From Cylindrotheca closterium (Eukaryota; Bacillariophyta; Bacillariophyceae; Bacillariales; Bacillariaceae), in contig CAKOGP040000113.1 in assembly GCA_933822405.4 (NCBI GenBank), positions 535,873 through 599,872 on the forward strand: 64,000 bases of DNA. Direction: 5' to 3'. The notes beneath the pieces are model-generated. The model worked only from the letters and a program-made list of their open reading frames with translations, had not been told where the DNA came from and ran no database searches. Positions 33,212 through 42,721 of the stretch are shown here, in pieces. The number at the start of each line of letters is the position of its first letter. The first letter of the stretch is position 1. The translations under genes were made by a program, and so were the position numbers.

Positions 33212-36200
33212 ATGATGGAGGATATGGACGACAAAAGCCTTGATTTTCCGGATGCCCCTGGAGCCACCAATGTGGGCTTCGATTCAACGGAATCAGGATC
33301 AGATTCACAATCAAGTGACAAACGTGATGAGGTACAGGAGATCCGAAATCAATCTCGTACCGAAGATCGTCGCGTCGATCTGTGGCGGTGGACGCTTCTT
33401 TTTCTAATTATGGCAGTCGGTGTTGTAATCACTGCTCTTACATACTACTTCCTGCAGCAAGAGGAACAGAAAGCCCTCAATATTGCGGTAAGTACAGCAC
33501 GTGTTCCAACCATCATGGTAAAACGAGATCCATTCGTCTCATCATGTCCTTTTATTCAACTACCTCCTCTTGTCACTGCTGAAGTATGATCAGTTCTCCG
33601 AGGCACTTTCGGACGCTGCCATCCGGCAACAAGACGACATTCGTGATGCCTGCCGTACCTTTTCAACAGTCATTTCCGATCAAGCAGCTGAAACCAATCA
33701 GACATGGCCCTTTGTGGCTTTGCCAAATTTCGAGTCATTAGCAGTGAATTTCCGCAAGATCTCGGGCACAGAGATCTTTACATTGTTTCCCACTGTCACA
33801 CGAGCAAATACTGACGCCTGGTTGAACTATGCCGACCAGCAACATGTGCCAATGGTGAAACAAAGTCACATGTTGAAATACAAGACCCTGGACAATCTCA
33901 AGGAAGTTGGCTACAAGTCATATTTCCAGAGAGCCTCACCCAATGGATTCGTCCCAGATATTGACCGAGACGTCTATCACCCAACGTGGCAGTTTTCACC
34001 CCCCATGTTCTCATATGGAGCTCTCAATTGGAACGTCTTTAGTCTTCCCGACCTTGGTGCTGTGTTTGATGCAGTCAAGGTTTTGAAAAACGAGTCCCTG
34101 GTATCGGGAGTCCGACCATATGCTGCTGCTTCACTGTCATTCACCGACGAAGAACATGCTCGTATGCACAGCGAGATTGAAGGATCTTCCACCGAATTTC
34201 CACACAGCTTCATTTACACTCCGGTTCATCTGGATTCGCAAGACTCCAACAGTCCCATTGTTGCAGCCATTGGTGCCGCGATGGCCTGGGACTTCTCCCT
34301 TCGTACTCTTTTGCCAGCTGGAGTGGTTGGAATTCAAGCGGTGATCAAGAATTCCTGCAACCAAAGCTTTACATATGAGATTAGTGGTAAGCGGCCAGGA
34401 TCCAAGCATGTGGTTCTTATTCCCTCGACCGGGACTCAAATTGTTGTTATCTTCCTGTCCATCACGCAGGATCAGATGCCTACTACGTTGGTGAAGGTGA
34501 CCTGCACGACGAAGAGTTCAACTATTACGAGCGCGTTGTCAGATTGTCACGAAATAGCCACCCTTACACTGAATCGACAGAAGGACACTGTCTATACTCC
34601 ATGCATCTGTATCCAGACTCCAAGTTTGCAAGCCTGTACCTGACGGCAGCGCCTCTTCTATTTGCAATTGGGGTGGCTGGGGCTTTCGGGTTCATGGTCA
34701 TTGTTTTCTTTGTGTACAATCGGTTCGTCTTCACGCGGAATGAAAAGCTTGTTGAGAATGCTGCCAGATCGAACGCCGTGATTACGTCCCTCTTCCCCGA
34801 AGCTATCCGCAACCAGCTCATCGGGGATAACAACAACACGAACAATCCAAGAAGCTTCCAAGAGTTGCTGGGACCTGTTTCCGACCCTGTGGCAAACTTG
34901 GCAAGACCGCCTCTTGCCGACTACTTTGCCACGGCAACTGTCATGTTTGCTGATATCTGCGGCTTCACTGCTTGGTCATCTGTCCGTGAACCATCTCAGG
35001 TCTTCACTCTGCTAGAGACGTTGTATGGAAGTTTCGACCGCCTAACAAAGAACTCCAAAGTTTTCAAAGTGGAAACAGTAGGAGATTCGTACATAGCTGC
35101 GACTGGAATACCAAAGTATCACAGAGGTAGGTTTGGGGGGCTGCATACTTTGAGCTTCATTCAATGAGATTCCCAATTCGCATCTTCTGACACTTCTTTG
35201 TCATCCTCATCTCAGACCATGCTGTATCGATGGTCCAATTTGCGCACAGGATCTCGAAGGAAATGAGCGCGATGACCAAAATGTTGGAGACAACACTTGG
35301 ACCAGACACATCCGATCTGCTACTCCGCATTGGTATTCACACTGGACCCGTTACGGCTGGTGTCATTCGGGGCGACAAGGCTCGCTTCCAATTGTTCGGA
35401 GTGAGTAATAGGGGTCGCTAACTTCTTCCTCGCTGCTGATTCTCGCCACATCTCAAACTTGCCGTCTCTCTTTTGGATTGTGTTTAGGATACCATGAACG
35501 TGGCATCTCGAGTTGAGAGTACCGGTGTCGCTGGACGAATTCACGTTTCCAAGGATACTGCAGACAGCCTTCGAAAATGCAACAAAGGACATTGGCTTGT
35601 CAAGCGCGAGAATGGCAGTGTCGTTGCCAAAGGAAAGGGCGATATCCAGACCTATTGGATCGGTAAGGCTGTCGAAAAGGCAAAACCTGAATCGTATGGG
35701 CCGTACGAGACAGCCTCCGAATCAGATAGCTCGCAGAACCCTGATGATGTTGTTGATGGTCAATTTTCGGAGCAACTCGGCCATTCTGAAGGTCGTGAAG
35801 ATCGTTTGGTTGACTGGAACGCGACTGTCTTCTTGGACATTCTGAAACATATCGTCGCAAGACGCGAAGCCTATGCTAAAGCTGGGATCAACAGCAACTC
35901 GGAACCTCGTTCGGATGACCCTGAGGTCTTGACCAGGATGAACATGAATGACTACAAGCCCATCAACGGAGTTCGTGAGATCATCGCTCTTCCTGATTTT
36001 AATGATGTGGCTGAAGCGATGAAAGAAGATGTCCAATCCGTTGAGATCCCAGATGAAGTCGTTGCTGAGCTGCGGAGCTACATCTCGACTGTCGCTGGCC
36101 TGTACAGATCGAACCCCTTCCATAACTTTGAACATGCAAGTCATGTTACAATGAGCGTTATCAAGCTGTTGTCACGCATCAAAGCTCCGTCGGACTTGGA

Positions 36201-37290
36201 GTTAATGGAAAGGCACGGAAGCAGTGAAGACCTTTCACAAGACATTCATGCTCATTTGCATGATCACACTTATGGAATCACTTCCGATCCGCTGACTCAG
36301 TTTGCTTGCGCTTTTGCTGCTTTGGTCCATGATGTAGATCATGAGGGTAAGTTTTGTCTTTGTATGCAAGTCCATCGTCCAGATGATAACACAGCAAAAT
36401 GATGCTAACCAATTGTCTATACACAGGGGTACCAAACGCACAGCTTGTGCAAGAAGGAGCTGCTGTTGCCACCATGTACAACGAGCGTAGTGTTGCTGAG
36501 CAAAATAGTTTAGTAATAGCATGGAACTTGTTGATGAGCGATCGCTTTGCAAACTTACGAAACACCATTTGCGCCACTGCCACCGAACTAAGTCGCTTCC
36601 GACAATTGGCAACCAATGCCGTCATGGCCACGGACATTGTCGACAAAGACTTGAAGCAGTTGCGAAACAATCGATGGGACAAGGCTTTCAAACGAGATAA
36701 CAACGCTGTCATTCTTCAATCTTATGAAGAAGAAGAGGATGAAACTCGTGATAGTATCAACCGAAAGGCTACAATTGTGATTGAACACTTGATCCAAGCA
36801 TCAGACGTTAGTCATACCATGCAGCACTGGCAGTAAGTACTCCAGTTTCGTACCATTCTTGGTCGCAATCTTGTTCCATGCTCGATGTCTTACGCACAAT
36901 TTCCCTTTCTCACTGTCACAGTGTTTACCGAAAGTGGAATGAAAATTTGTTCCGAGAAAGCTACGCGGCATACATTGCTGGGCGAGCTGCTACGGATCCA
37001 AGTATCAATTGGTACAAGGGGGAGATCGGATTCTTTGACTTTTACATCATCCCACTGGCGAAGAAGTTGGAAAGTTGTGGTGTCTTTGGCAAATCGAGTG
37101 ATGAGTTTCTGGTAAGACATAGTCCGTTCCTCGTTATTCAGGTCGGTAACCCCTGATCAACGCTCATCGCTATTTTTTGTCATTCCAGAACTATGCCAGG
37201 AGCAATCGAGAAGAGTGGGAAAGCCGTGGTGAATCGATCGTTGCAGAGCTTGTGGCCAATGTGAAGAAGGAGTTCAAAGAGAACGCATAG
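33212..37290 (+). CDS. Receptor-type guanylate-cyclase-like / cyclic nucleotide phosphodiesterase fusion, copy C
   Basis: Eight exons, join(33212..33487, 33585..34386, 34470..35126, 35216..35400, 35488..36346, 36427..36832, 36922..37111, 37189..37290), 1158 aa. Domain order and active-site residues are as in copy B. Exons 1-2 and the start of exon 3 are diverged from B: for example the outer domain has AVNFRKISGTE where B has GEDFHKIAGTE, and intron 1 differs. From 34566 on, exons, introns and 3' UTR match B at a fixed offset of 6690 bp; the only differences I found are at 35092, 35139 and 35159. The transposon-like element lies 273 bp after its stop codon. All exons are intact, so it is probably functional. 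Confidence 0.9.
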
Positions 37291-37699
37291 GTTTCTCTTT
37301 GATGGGTTGAACGGGGATTGGAATAATAAAAATACAGAGAGATGCGAATATCAATCATTTCCATTTGTTTCCACAATAACGAGACGTTGGGTTGTCTGGT
37401 GCCAGGAAGGAAGCGTGCAAAGTTTGACGCACAAATCCTTGGAAAGATAATGCGACCTTTTAATCGAGACAGGTTGGAGTTCACATTATCGTAAATAGAT
37501 GTTGCATTTATTACATGATTTCAATAGAAACATCAAAGCAGATGACAACATGCTTTTTCTCAGGAACGCACCACAACGTGCAACGCACGCAATTTAAATG
37601 TCCGTTAATAGTTAAAAATGGTTTTATTGGAAAACGTTAAGTGTCCGTTTCCATTTTAGCGCGGGCGCACTGTGGAAATCGGGCATGCCGGGCCCGTTT

Positions 37700-37885
37700 T
37701 TGCGTCAAATTAACGCAAATCTGCGTTTGACGCAAATGTTTGCGTCAAATTGACGCGCGACGCACGAAACTGCGTCAAATTGACGCAATTGACGCAAGTT
37801 GCGTCAATCCCGCGTCAAACTCAAGAAATTGCGTCAATCCCGCGTCAAACAGATGCAGTTGCGTCAATCCCGCGTCAAACTCAAG
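37700..37885. repeat. Left subterminal GCGTCAA/TTGACGC repeat array
   Basis: About ten copies of GCGTCAA or its complement in both orientations. The last part is three 30-bp units that each begin TTGCGTCAATCCCGCGTCAA (from about 37799). Likely transposase-binding sites by analogy with subterminal repeats of other DNA transposons. Confidence 0.75.
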
Positions 37886-38604
37886 GGAGGCCAGAAACAC
37901 AATGTTATAAGAGCACAGTTCAGGTTCTGACATCAGCTACTTCATTATGCTATGGGCTACAGTTCTGGATTCGTTTATCAGGAGTACTTGGCTTCATATC
38001 CCAAAATTTCACAGTTCCAAGCTCTAAACCAATTTGGATTGTTGATTCCAGGACAGCACCTAGTACCGCAAGTGTATGCTTATCATAGTTATGGATCCAA
38101 ATACCTTGCAATGATTGGAACTTTTTCATCTTGCAAAAGACACATACTACCTCGTTTTTTGGTGTTCAACAAGAATGCTGGATGCAATAAGTCCCTAAAC
38201 AATTGAGACAAGGAGAGCAGAAAGATCCTGAAAGGAATAGGAGACATTGCCAGATCCCTGGCCAAGTATGCCTATGGAAGAAAGGTCAGTTCCAATATTG
38301 CCAAATACATTCTCAAATATGTTTTCTACAAGATTTTTTAGCAGTACTATATCTGGGGGATTCCGTTGATGAGCAAGACAGGGATATCTGTTGGTGAATT
38401 TCATCAAGGGCTTCAAACTCCTCACTGATAAGGTTGTTGCTTCTTGCTTGGAAAATAGCATCATTGCCATTATGTGTCCCAGCTTTGTCAATTTCCATCA
38501 GATCCATTGTTCAAAAAATGGGCAACTCTCATTGGAATGAGAGTGGGAACTCAAACTCTCATTCATTCACACACTCCAATCTTTTTGGAACTGATACCAG
38601 TACG

Positions 38605-38826
38605 CGGGTTTTGTCCCGCGTCGAAGACACGCAGGCCCGCGTTAAATTGACGCAACCCGCGTCAGTTGACGCGGAATCGGCGTTAAACTGACGCAACTCT
38701 GCGTCAAACTGACGCAACTCCGCGTCAAACTAACGCAACTCCGCGTCAAACCAACGCAACTCCGCGTCAAACTAACGCAACTCGCGTCATTCCCGCGTCA
38801 AAAGAAACGTCCCGCGTCAAAGTCGC
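38605..38826. repeat. Right subterminal GCGTCAA/TTGACGC repeat array
   Basis: A dozen GCGTCAA/ACGCAA words, most in a 21-bp period (ACGCAACTCCGCGTCAAACT). This is the mirror partner of the left array, in mainly opposite orientation. Confidence 0.75.
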
Positions 38827-38997
38827 AGAGCATTTTAACGGACACATAAAAATTATTTAGAGCTAAAATAAATCCTCAAAACAATCTGAACGGACAGATT
38901 TCGGGCGTGCGTTTGACGTTGTGGTGCGTCCCAGAACCACGGTGACCGTCCGACCGTCGTCCAAGGTGTTGTGAAAACTTTGAATCCTACAGGTCGG

Positions 38998-40194
38998 ATG
39001 GACCGACGTCTCTATGCGCTATCGGTATGTTATTACAGTATATCATCGCTCGTCCTATTATCGACAACACACACCAAAGCAAAACAGCGCGATCCTCTTG
39101 TGAATGCGATGAACTTGAAGAGGTGGCTTCTCTCCGAGGAGGAAGATGTCAACTCACCATCGATACTCATCACAGACGGAGGAGTGAGCACGCATTTGGA
39201 AGCAAAGCTGCAGCATAAAAACCAAGAATTTGAACATCAATCTTTGTGGTCCTCCTCCTTGCTTATGACAGAGGAAGGAAGAAAGACCATACAAGAAGGT
39301 CACGACGATTGGCTCAAATCTGGCTCGGACATTATCACAACAGTAACCTATCAGTGTCACTATGGCGTTCCAGGGCTAGAGATGGTCGTGACGCCAACCC
39401 AAATGGATCAAATGATCCAAGATGGGATTTCAATTGCCAAAGAGTGTGTGGCCAAGACAAACCCCAGAAAATTGGTAGTAGCGAGCACTGGGTGCTATGG
39501 AGCTGCTCTAGCGGACGGATCAGAATACACAGGAAATTATGGAGACATGGATCGAACAGGGTTGGTCGACTTTCATTTGCAAAAGGTCAAACGTATGATG
39601 GCACAGAAACCGGATGGTGTGGCCATTGAAACAGTCCCCAGCCTGGAGGAATGTCATGCCATTGGTGAAATGTTACAGTCCTCCAAGCTAACAACATTAA
39701 AGGAAAACGAATCACAGATTGCTTGCTGGGTTTCCTTAGCTTGTCAAAACGGTACTCAATTGAACGATGGATCCAAGTTATGGGACGCCTTGGAAGCCTT
39801 ACGCTCTGCAGATGATACTACAGAGGCAAAGTACATCCATACCATTGGCATCAACTGTTGTGATTCTCTACACATGCCCGCGCTTTTGGAAATCGTGACG
39901 CGTCACATGGCCACTCGTGGTCCGAAACGAGGTATTGTTTGCTATCCCAACTCGGGCGAAGAATGGGACGCGGCCAATGACAGTTGGAAGGAAGGAACGG
40001 GTTGTTCTTCGGCACATGAGCTTGTCGAGCGGCTCGTGGATGCAGTACATGTCATTGAATCGACGTGGAAGAAGCATACTGCTGGTGCCATGCCAAAGTT
40101 GATCCTTGGTGGCTGTTGTCGCACGAGTACACAAGCCATTTGCGAATTACGAGTAGCGGTGGACAACTGGGAACAGAAGCAGGCAAAATATTGA
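38998..40194 (+). CDS. Homocysteine S-methyltransferase, copy 2
   Basis: Single-exon protein of 398 aa with the same translation as copy 1, including the zinc-binding GINCC and LGGCCRTS motifs and the hydrophobic N-terminus. The block match with copy 1 (offset 8061 bp) starts right after the transposon at 38935. About 120 bp past the stop codon still align but with several mismatches, and similarity ends near 40313. Only 63 bp separate its ATG from the element's target duplication, so the insertion sits in what should be its promoter region, and expression may differ from copy 1. Confidence 0.9.
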   Translation: MDRRLYALSVCYYSISSLVLLSTTHTKAKQRDPLVNAMNLKRWLLSEEEDVNSPSILITDGGVSTHLEAKLQHKNQEFEHQSLWSSSLLMTEEGRKTIQEGHDDWLKSGSDIITTVTYQCHYGVPGLEMVVTPTQMDQMIQDGISIAKECVAKTNPRKLVVASTGCYGAALADGSEYTGNYGDMDRTGLVDFHLQKVKRMMAQKPDGVAIETVPSLEECHAIGEMLQSSKLTTLKENESQIACWVSLACQNGTQLNDGSKLWDALEALRSADDTTEAKYIHTIGINCCDSLHMPALLEIVTRHMATRGPKRGIVCYPNSGEEWDAANDSWKEGTGCSSAHELVERLVDAVHVIESTWKKHTAGAMPKLILGGCCRTSTQAICELRVAVDNWEQKQAKY

Positions 40195-40855
40195 ACGTTC
40201 GGCAGTTTTATGTTTGTCTTGAACAATCGGCACAACAATGCTCAATGGTTGTATTTGATCAGTTTCACGAGACCGTTTTTGGGATCTTGGATGAGTTTAT
40301 TGTCGGATCGGTCGCTGCAGACGTGTACACTAGAACGACCATCTGCCAGCAAGGAAGAGCTCAAGTATGATGGTCAATGGCTGTGAAAAGGGCAAGAGAA
40401 TAAACTGTGGGAGTGGCAATCGCCACTTGAACTGTCCCATAGATGGACTTTCTCGCTCTTCCATCCACTGAAACATCACGCGACTAGAGGTAAAGCTGGA
40501 ACAATTCACATAAAATATTCTGTGCAATGTACTCAACGCAAAGATGTTCATGGAGTACTGATGTCGTATGACGATTATTTGGAGAAACGGTTGATCGATC
40601 GATCTTCGTATCGTACAGCACCAGGTACCATGTTCATTCGATGCGATCACAAAATTGGATCAATTCGACCAAAAAGGGTCATAATGATAAATCAAAAACG
40701 CGTCTAATGTTTCAGCAAGATCAAAAGATAGTTCCAGTGACTGACGTTTCTTGTTCATTGGTTCTTCCACTGTGGATAACGACGACACGACGCCTACAAG
40801 TTCCAAACATTCGCAAACCATCTACGCAATAGACGAAAAGCACAAGGCAGTTACC
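40195..40855. other. Spacer downstream of methyltransferase 2
   Basis: The first ~120 bp are the tail of the duplicated unit. The rest shows no supported gene; the coding frame of the next gene extends back to about 40751 without an ATG, so part may be leader or an unseen upstream exon. Confidence 0.4.
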
Positions 40856-42250
40856 ATGTTGGAAGATTGGAAGAATTTGTTGTTGGGTTCGCAACAACAA
40901 GATGGTCGTCGACAAATCTTGAGTCTGCGAGAGATGTGTGGAAATATGGTGTACGAGAGGTTCGAGATACCAAACTGTACCTCGACCAACGATGCGGAAT
41001 ACTCCCGAAACTACGAGGGCACTGACGATTATTGCACTCGAGAGTACGACATGTACATTCCTACTGCAGCCTGTGACAGGAAAAAATACGGCCCAACGAA
41101 TGTATTGCCGCTCGTCTTCGCCGTCCATTGCTATGGCTGTGATGCAGGCGTTATGGATTACATGGCAGACTACGCTGAAACTTACAGTTTTGTTTTGGCG
41201 ATACCTCATGGCATTGCCAATAGTTTTAATGCTCAGCAGTGCTGTGGAACCGCATTGGAACAAAATGTCGACGATGTGGGATTCTTTCAAGCCATAATTG
41301 AAGATATATCATCCCGCTGGATGGGTCACAGTCACATCGTGTCGCCAAACGTGGTGTATGGATTTGGTTGGTCCAATGGTGGATACATGGTGGTCAATGC
41401 TGCCCATCTCTTTCGAGCAATAGCCCCAGTTAGTGGATATCAGGTTTACGACGATCCAGCAATAGGCCTGTCGAGTTTGGTGGAAAAAATATCCCATCGA
41501 CCAATAGGCTTGTTTTTACACCACAGTCAAGACGATCAGAATGTGGCCATAACTGGATGCTGTACGGACCCGACCATGCCAGAATGTTGTTGCGGCTTGT
41601 CCAACTATGCGGATCAATGTCAATCAGCGACTAGCTTTGTCGATACCTTTGGTCAAACTGTCAACCATTGTCAAGGAGAACCAACGCAACTCTTGGAAAA
41701 GCTTTATCGAGAACAAAGAGCGGATGTGACTTGCTATCAAGCGGGCTCCAATTGTTGGGCCAATACGACCTATTGCATTCACAACCACCGTGGCCATTTC
41801 AACCGACCATCTTTGGAAGCAGCCTTTCCCATGTCAGACGAAGTGAGTGACTTTTTTGCGAGAGATGCCTGCGAAAATGTGGGCGGAGGAAGTTGGTCGT
41901 CGGAAGAAAGATATTGCACTTGTGATAATATTGTGGTTGGGGACTCCTCGTATTGCTTAAATCTCGCTTGGACGGAACGATATCAGGAGCCTGACTGGGC
42001 AAACTACTCCATTGCTGATGGCGGAACAACAAGCAGCCTTGGCGCCATTGCATTATCCTTTGTAATTATCGTGGCTTTCCTTGGAATATTTGTAATGGCC
42101 AGGGAAGAGCGAAAATATCGGCACTTCAAAGCAGTTTCCACCTTTGAACTATCTGACTTTTCCGTGGACCCAAAATTAGACGACGAGGATGACATCTTCA
42201 GACCCCGACTTCCTATTGTCACCAGACCCACGCTGAGCAAGCACATATAA
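40856..42250 (+). CDS. Membrane-anchored alpha/beta-hydrolase (LpqC / PHB depolymerase-like esterase)
   Basis: Single-exon protein of 464 aa from the first ATG; the frame is open for another 105 bp upstream from a TTG. The core resembles the poly(3-hydroxybutyrate) depolymerase / feruloyl esterase group: REYDMYIP opening, LPLVFAVHCYG oxyanion strand, IPHG, QQCCG with VDDVGFF, and the nucleophile elbow GFGWSNGG with Ser. LFLHHSQDD probably carries the acid residue and HRGHF near the end the catalytic His. Numerous Cys residues shared with its paralogue suggest disulfides and an extracytosolic location. A TM segment (SLGAIALSFVIIVAFLGIFV) near residue 410 is followed by a ~45-residue acidic tail. 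No N-terminal signal peptide is evident, so the start may be incomplete. Substrate unknown. Confidence 0.75.
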   Translation: MLEDWKNLLLGSQQQDGRRQILSLREMCGNMVYERFEIPNCTSTNDAEYSRNYEGTDDYCTREYDMYIPTAACDRKKYGPTNVLPLVFAVHCYGCDAGVMDYMADYAETYSFVLAIPHGIANSFNAQQCCGTALEQNVDDVGFFQAIIEDISSRWMGHSHIVSPNVVYGFGWSNGGYMVVNAAHLFRAIAPVSGYQVYDDPAIGLSSLVEKISHRPIGLFLHHSQDDQNVAITGCCTDPTMPECCCGLSNYADQCQSATSFVDTFGQTVNHCQGEPTQLLEKLYREQRADVTCYQAGSNCWANTTYCIHNHRGHFNRPSLEAAFPMSDEVSDFFARDACENVGGGSWSSEERYCTCDNIVVGDSSYCLNLAWTERYQEPDWANYSIADGGTTSSLGAIALSFVIIVAFLGIFVMAREERKYRHFKAVSTFELSDFSVDPKLDDEDDIFRPRLPIVTRPTLSKHI

Positions 42251-42721
42251 TATACTAATGAAGTATGTAATTTTACGAATAATAAGCCTTACCATTAGGC
42301 TACCGGTACCGGTACCACACACCACTTTCTTGCCATTCTTTTATTCTACCGAATGGTAATTCATTCGACGGTTTCAGCGTCTGTCCTATCGCCCACGTCT
42401 TCCGATCAAATGACACATTTTCCGGCGACCTTGGTGGCGCACTAAAATTTGGCCACGCATCACGCGACATTCAACGGAGAATCTGCAATTTCTTACCACC
42501 GACCGTCGCAAGTCATCTTCCAACGTTACGGTAGTACGTTTCGCAAGACTATACCATACTGTAAGTATCTAGGCAAAGCAAAACAACCCAACCCAACCAG
42601 AGCACTACCACCAACTGACATTCGACTACAAGCATCAAAGCAAGCAACAAACCAGCACTCAAGCAAGCAACAAGACAATCAAGGAAGAAACAAAGAAGAC
42701 AAACGACATTATCAAGCAGCA
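42251..42721. other. Spacer and probable leader between esterase paralogues
   Basis: No gene is supported. A CCGGTACCGGTACC palindromic run lies at 42301-42317. From about 42570 the sequence is CAA/CAAG-rich and T-poor, as in a 5' UTR. Confidence 0.45.

Larger units (their letters stand above)
37564..38931. mobile_element. Non-autonomous DNA transposon, 1368 bp, with TIRs and subterminal TTGACGC repeats
   Basis: The left end begins GAACGCACCACAACG and the reverse complement of the right end begins GGACGCACCACAACG; similarity continues with interruptions for about 30 bp, then through a TGTCCGTT word. A 3-bp CAG flanks both ends (37561-37563, 38932-38934), and the duplicate unit has a single CAG at 30871, proving insertion. 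Inside, arrays of a GCGTCAA/TTGACGC palindrome lie at about 37700-37885 (partly in 30-bp units) and about 38605-38825 (partly in 21-bp units). The central ~700 bp has no long ORF and no recognised transposase. The CAG (CWG) duplication and G-rich terminus would suit some PIF/Harbinger elements, while the subterminal arrays recall CACTA elements; the superfamily is open. Confidence 0.85.

Noticed and set aside
37952..38507. Short frames in the centre of the transposon as a possible transposase
   Set aside because: The longest is under 100 residues, frames overlap on both strands, and no DDE/DDD catalytic pattern or known transposase segment is visible.
37700..38826. Regular 21-30 bp repeats resembling a CRISPR array
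   Set aside because: The repeats are palindromic words in both orientations inside a TIR-bounded element of a eukaryotic nuclear genome, with no unique spacers of constant length and no cas genes.
40313..40855. Short frames between methyltransferase 2 and the esterase as a gene
   Set aside because: They are below about 100 residues, lack family motifs and overlap on both strands; more likely leader or spacer.
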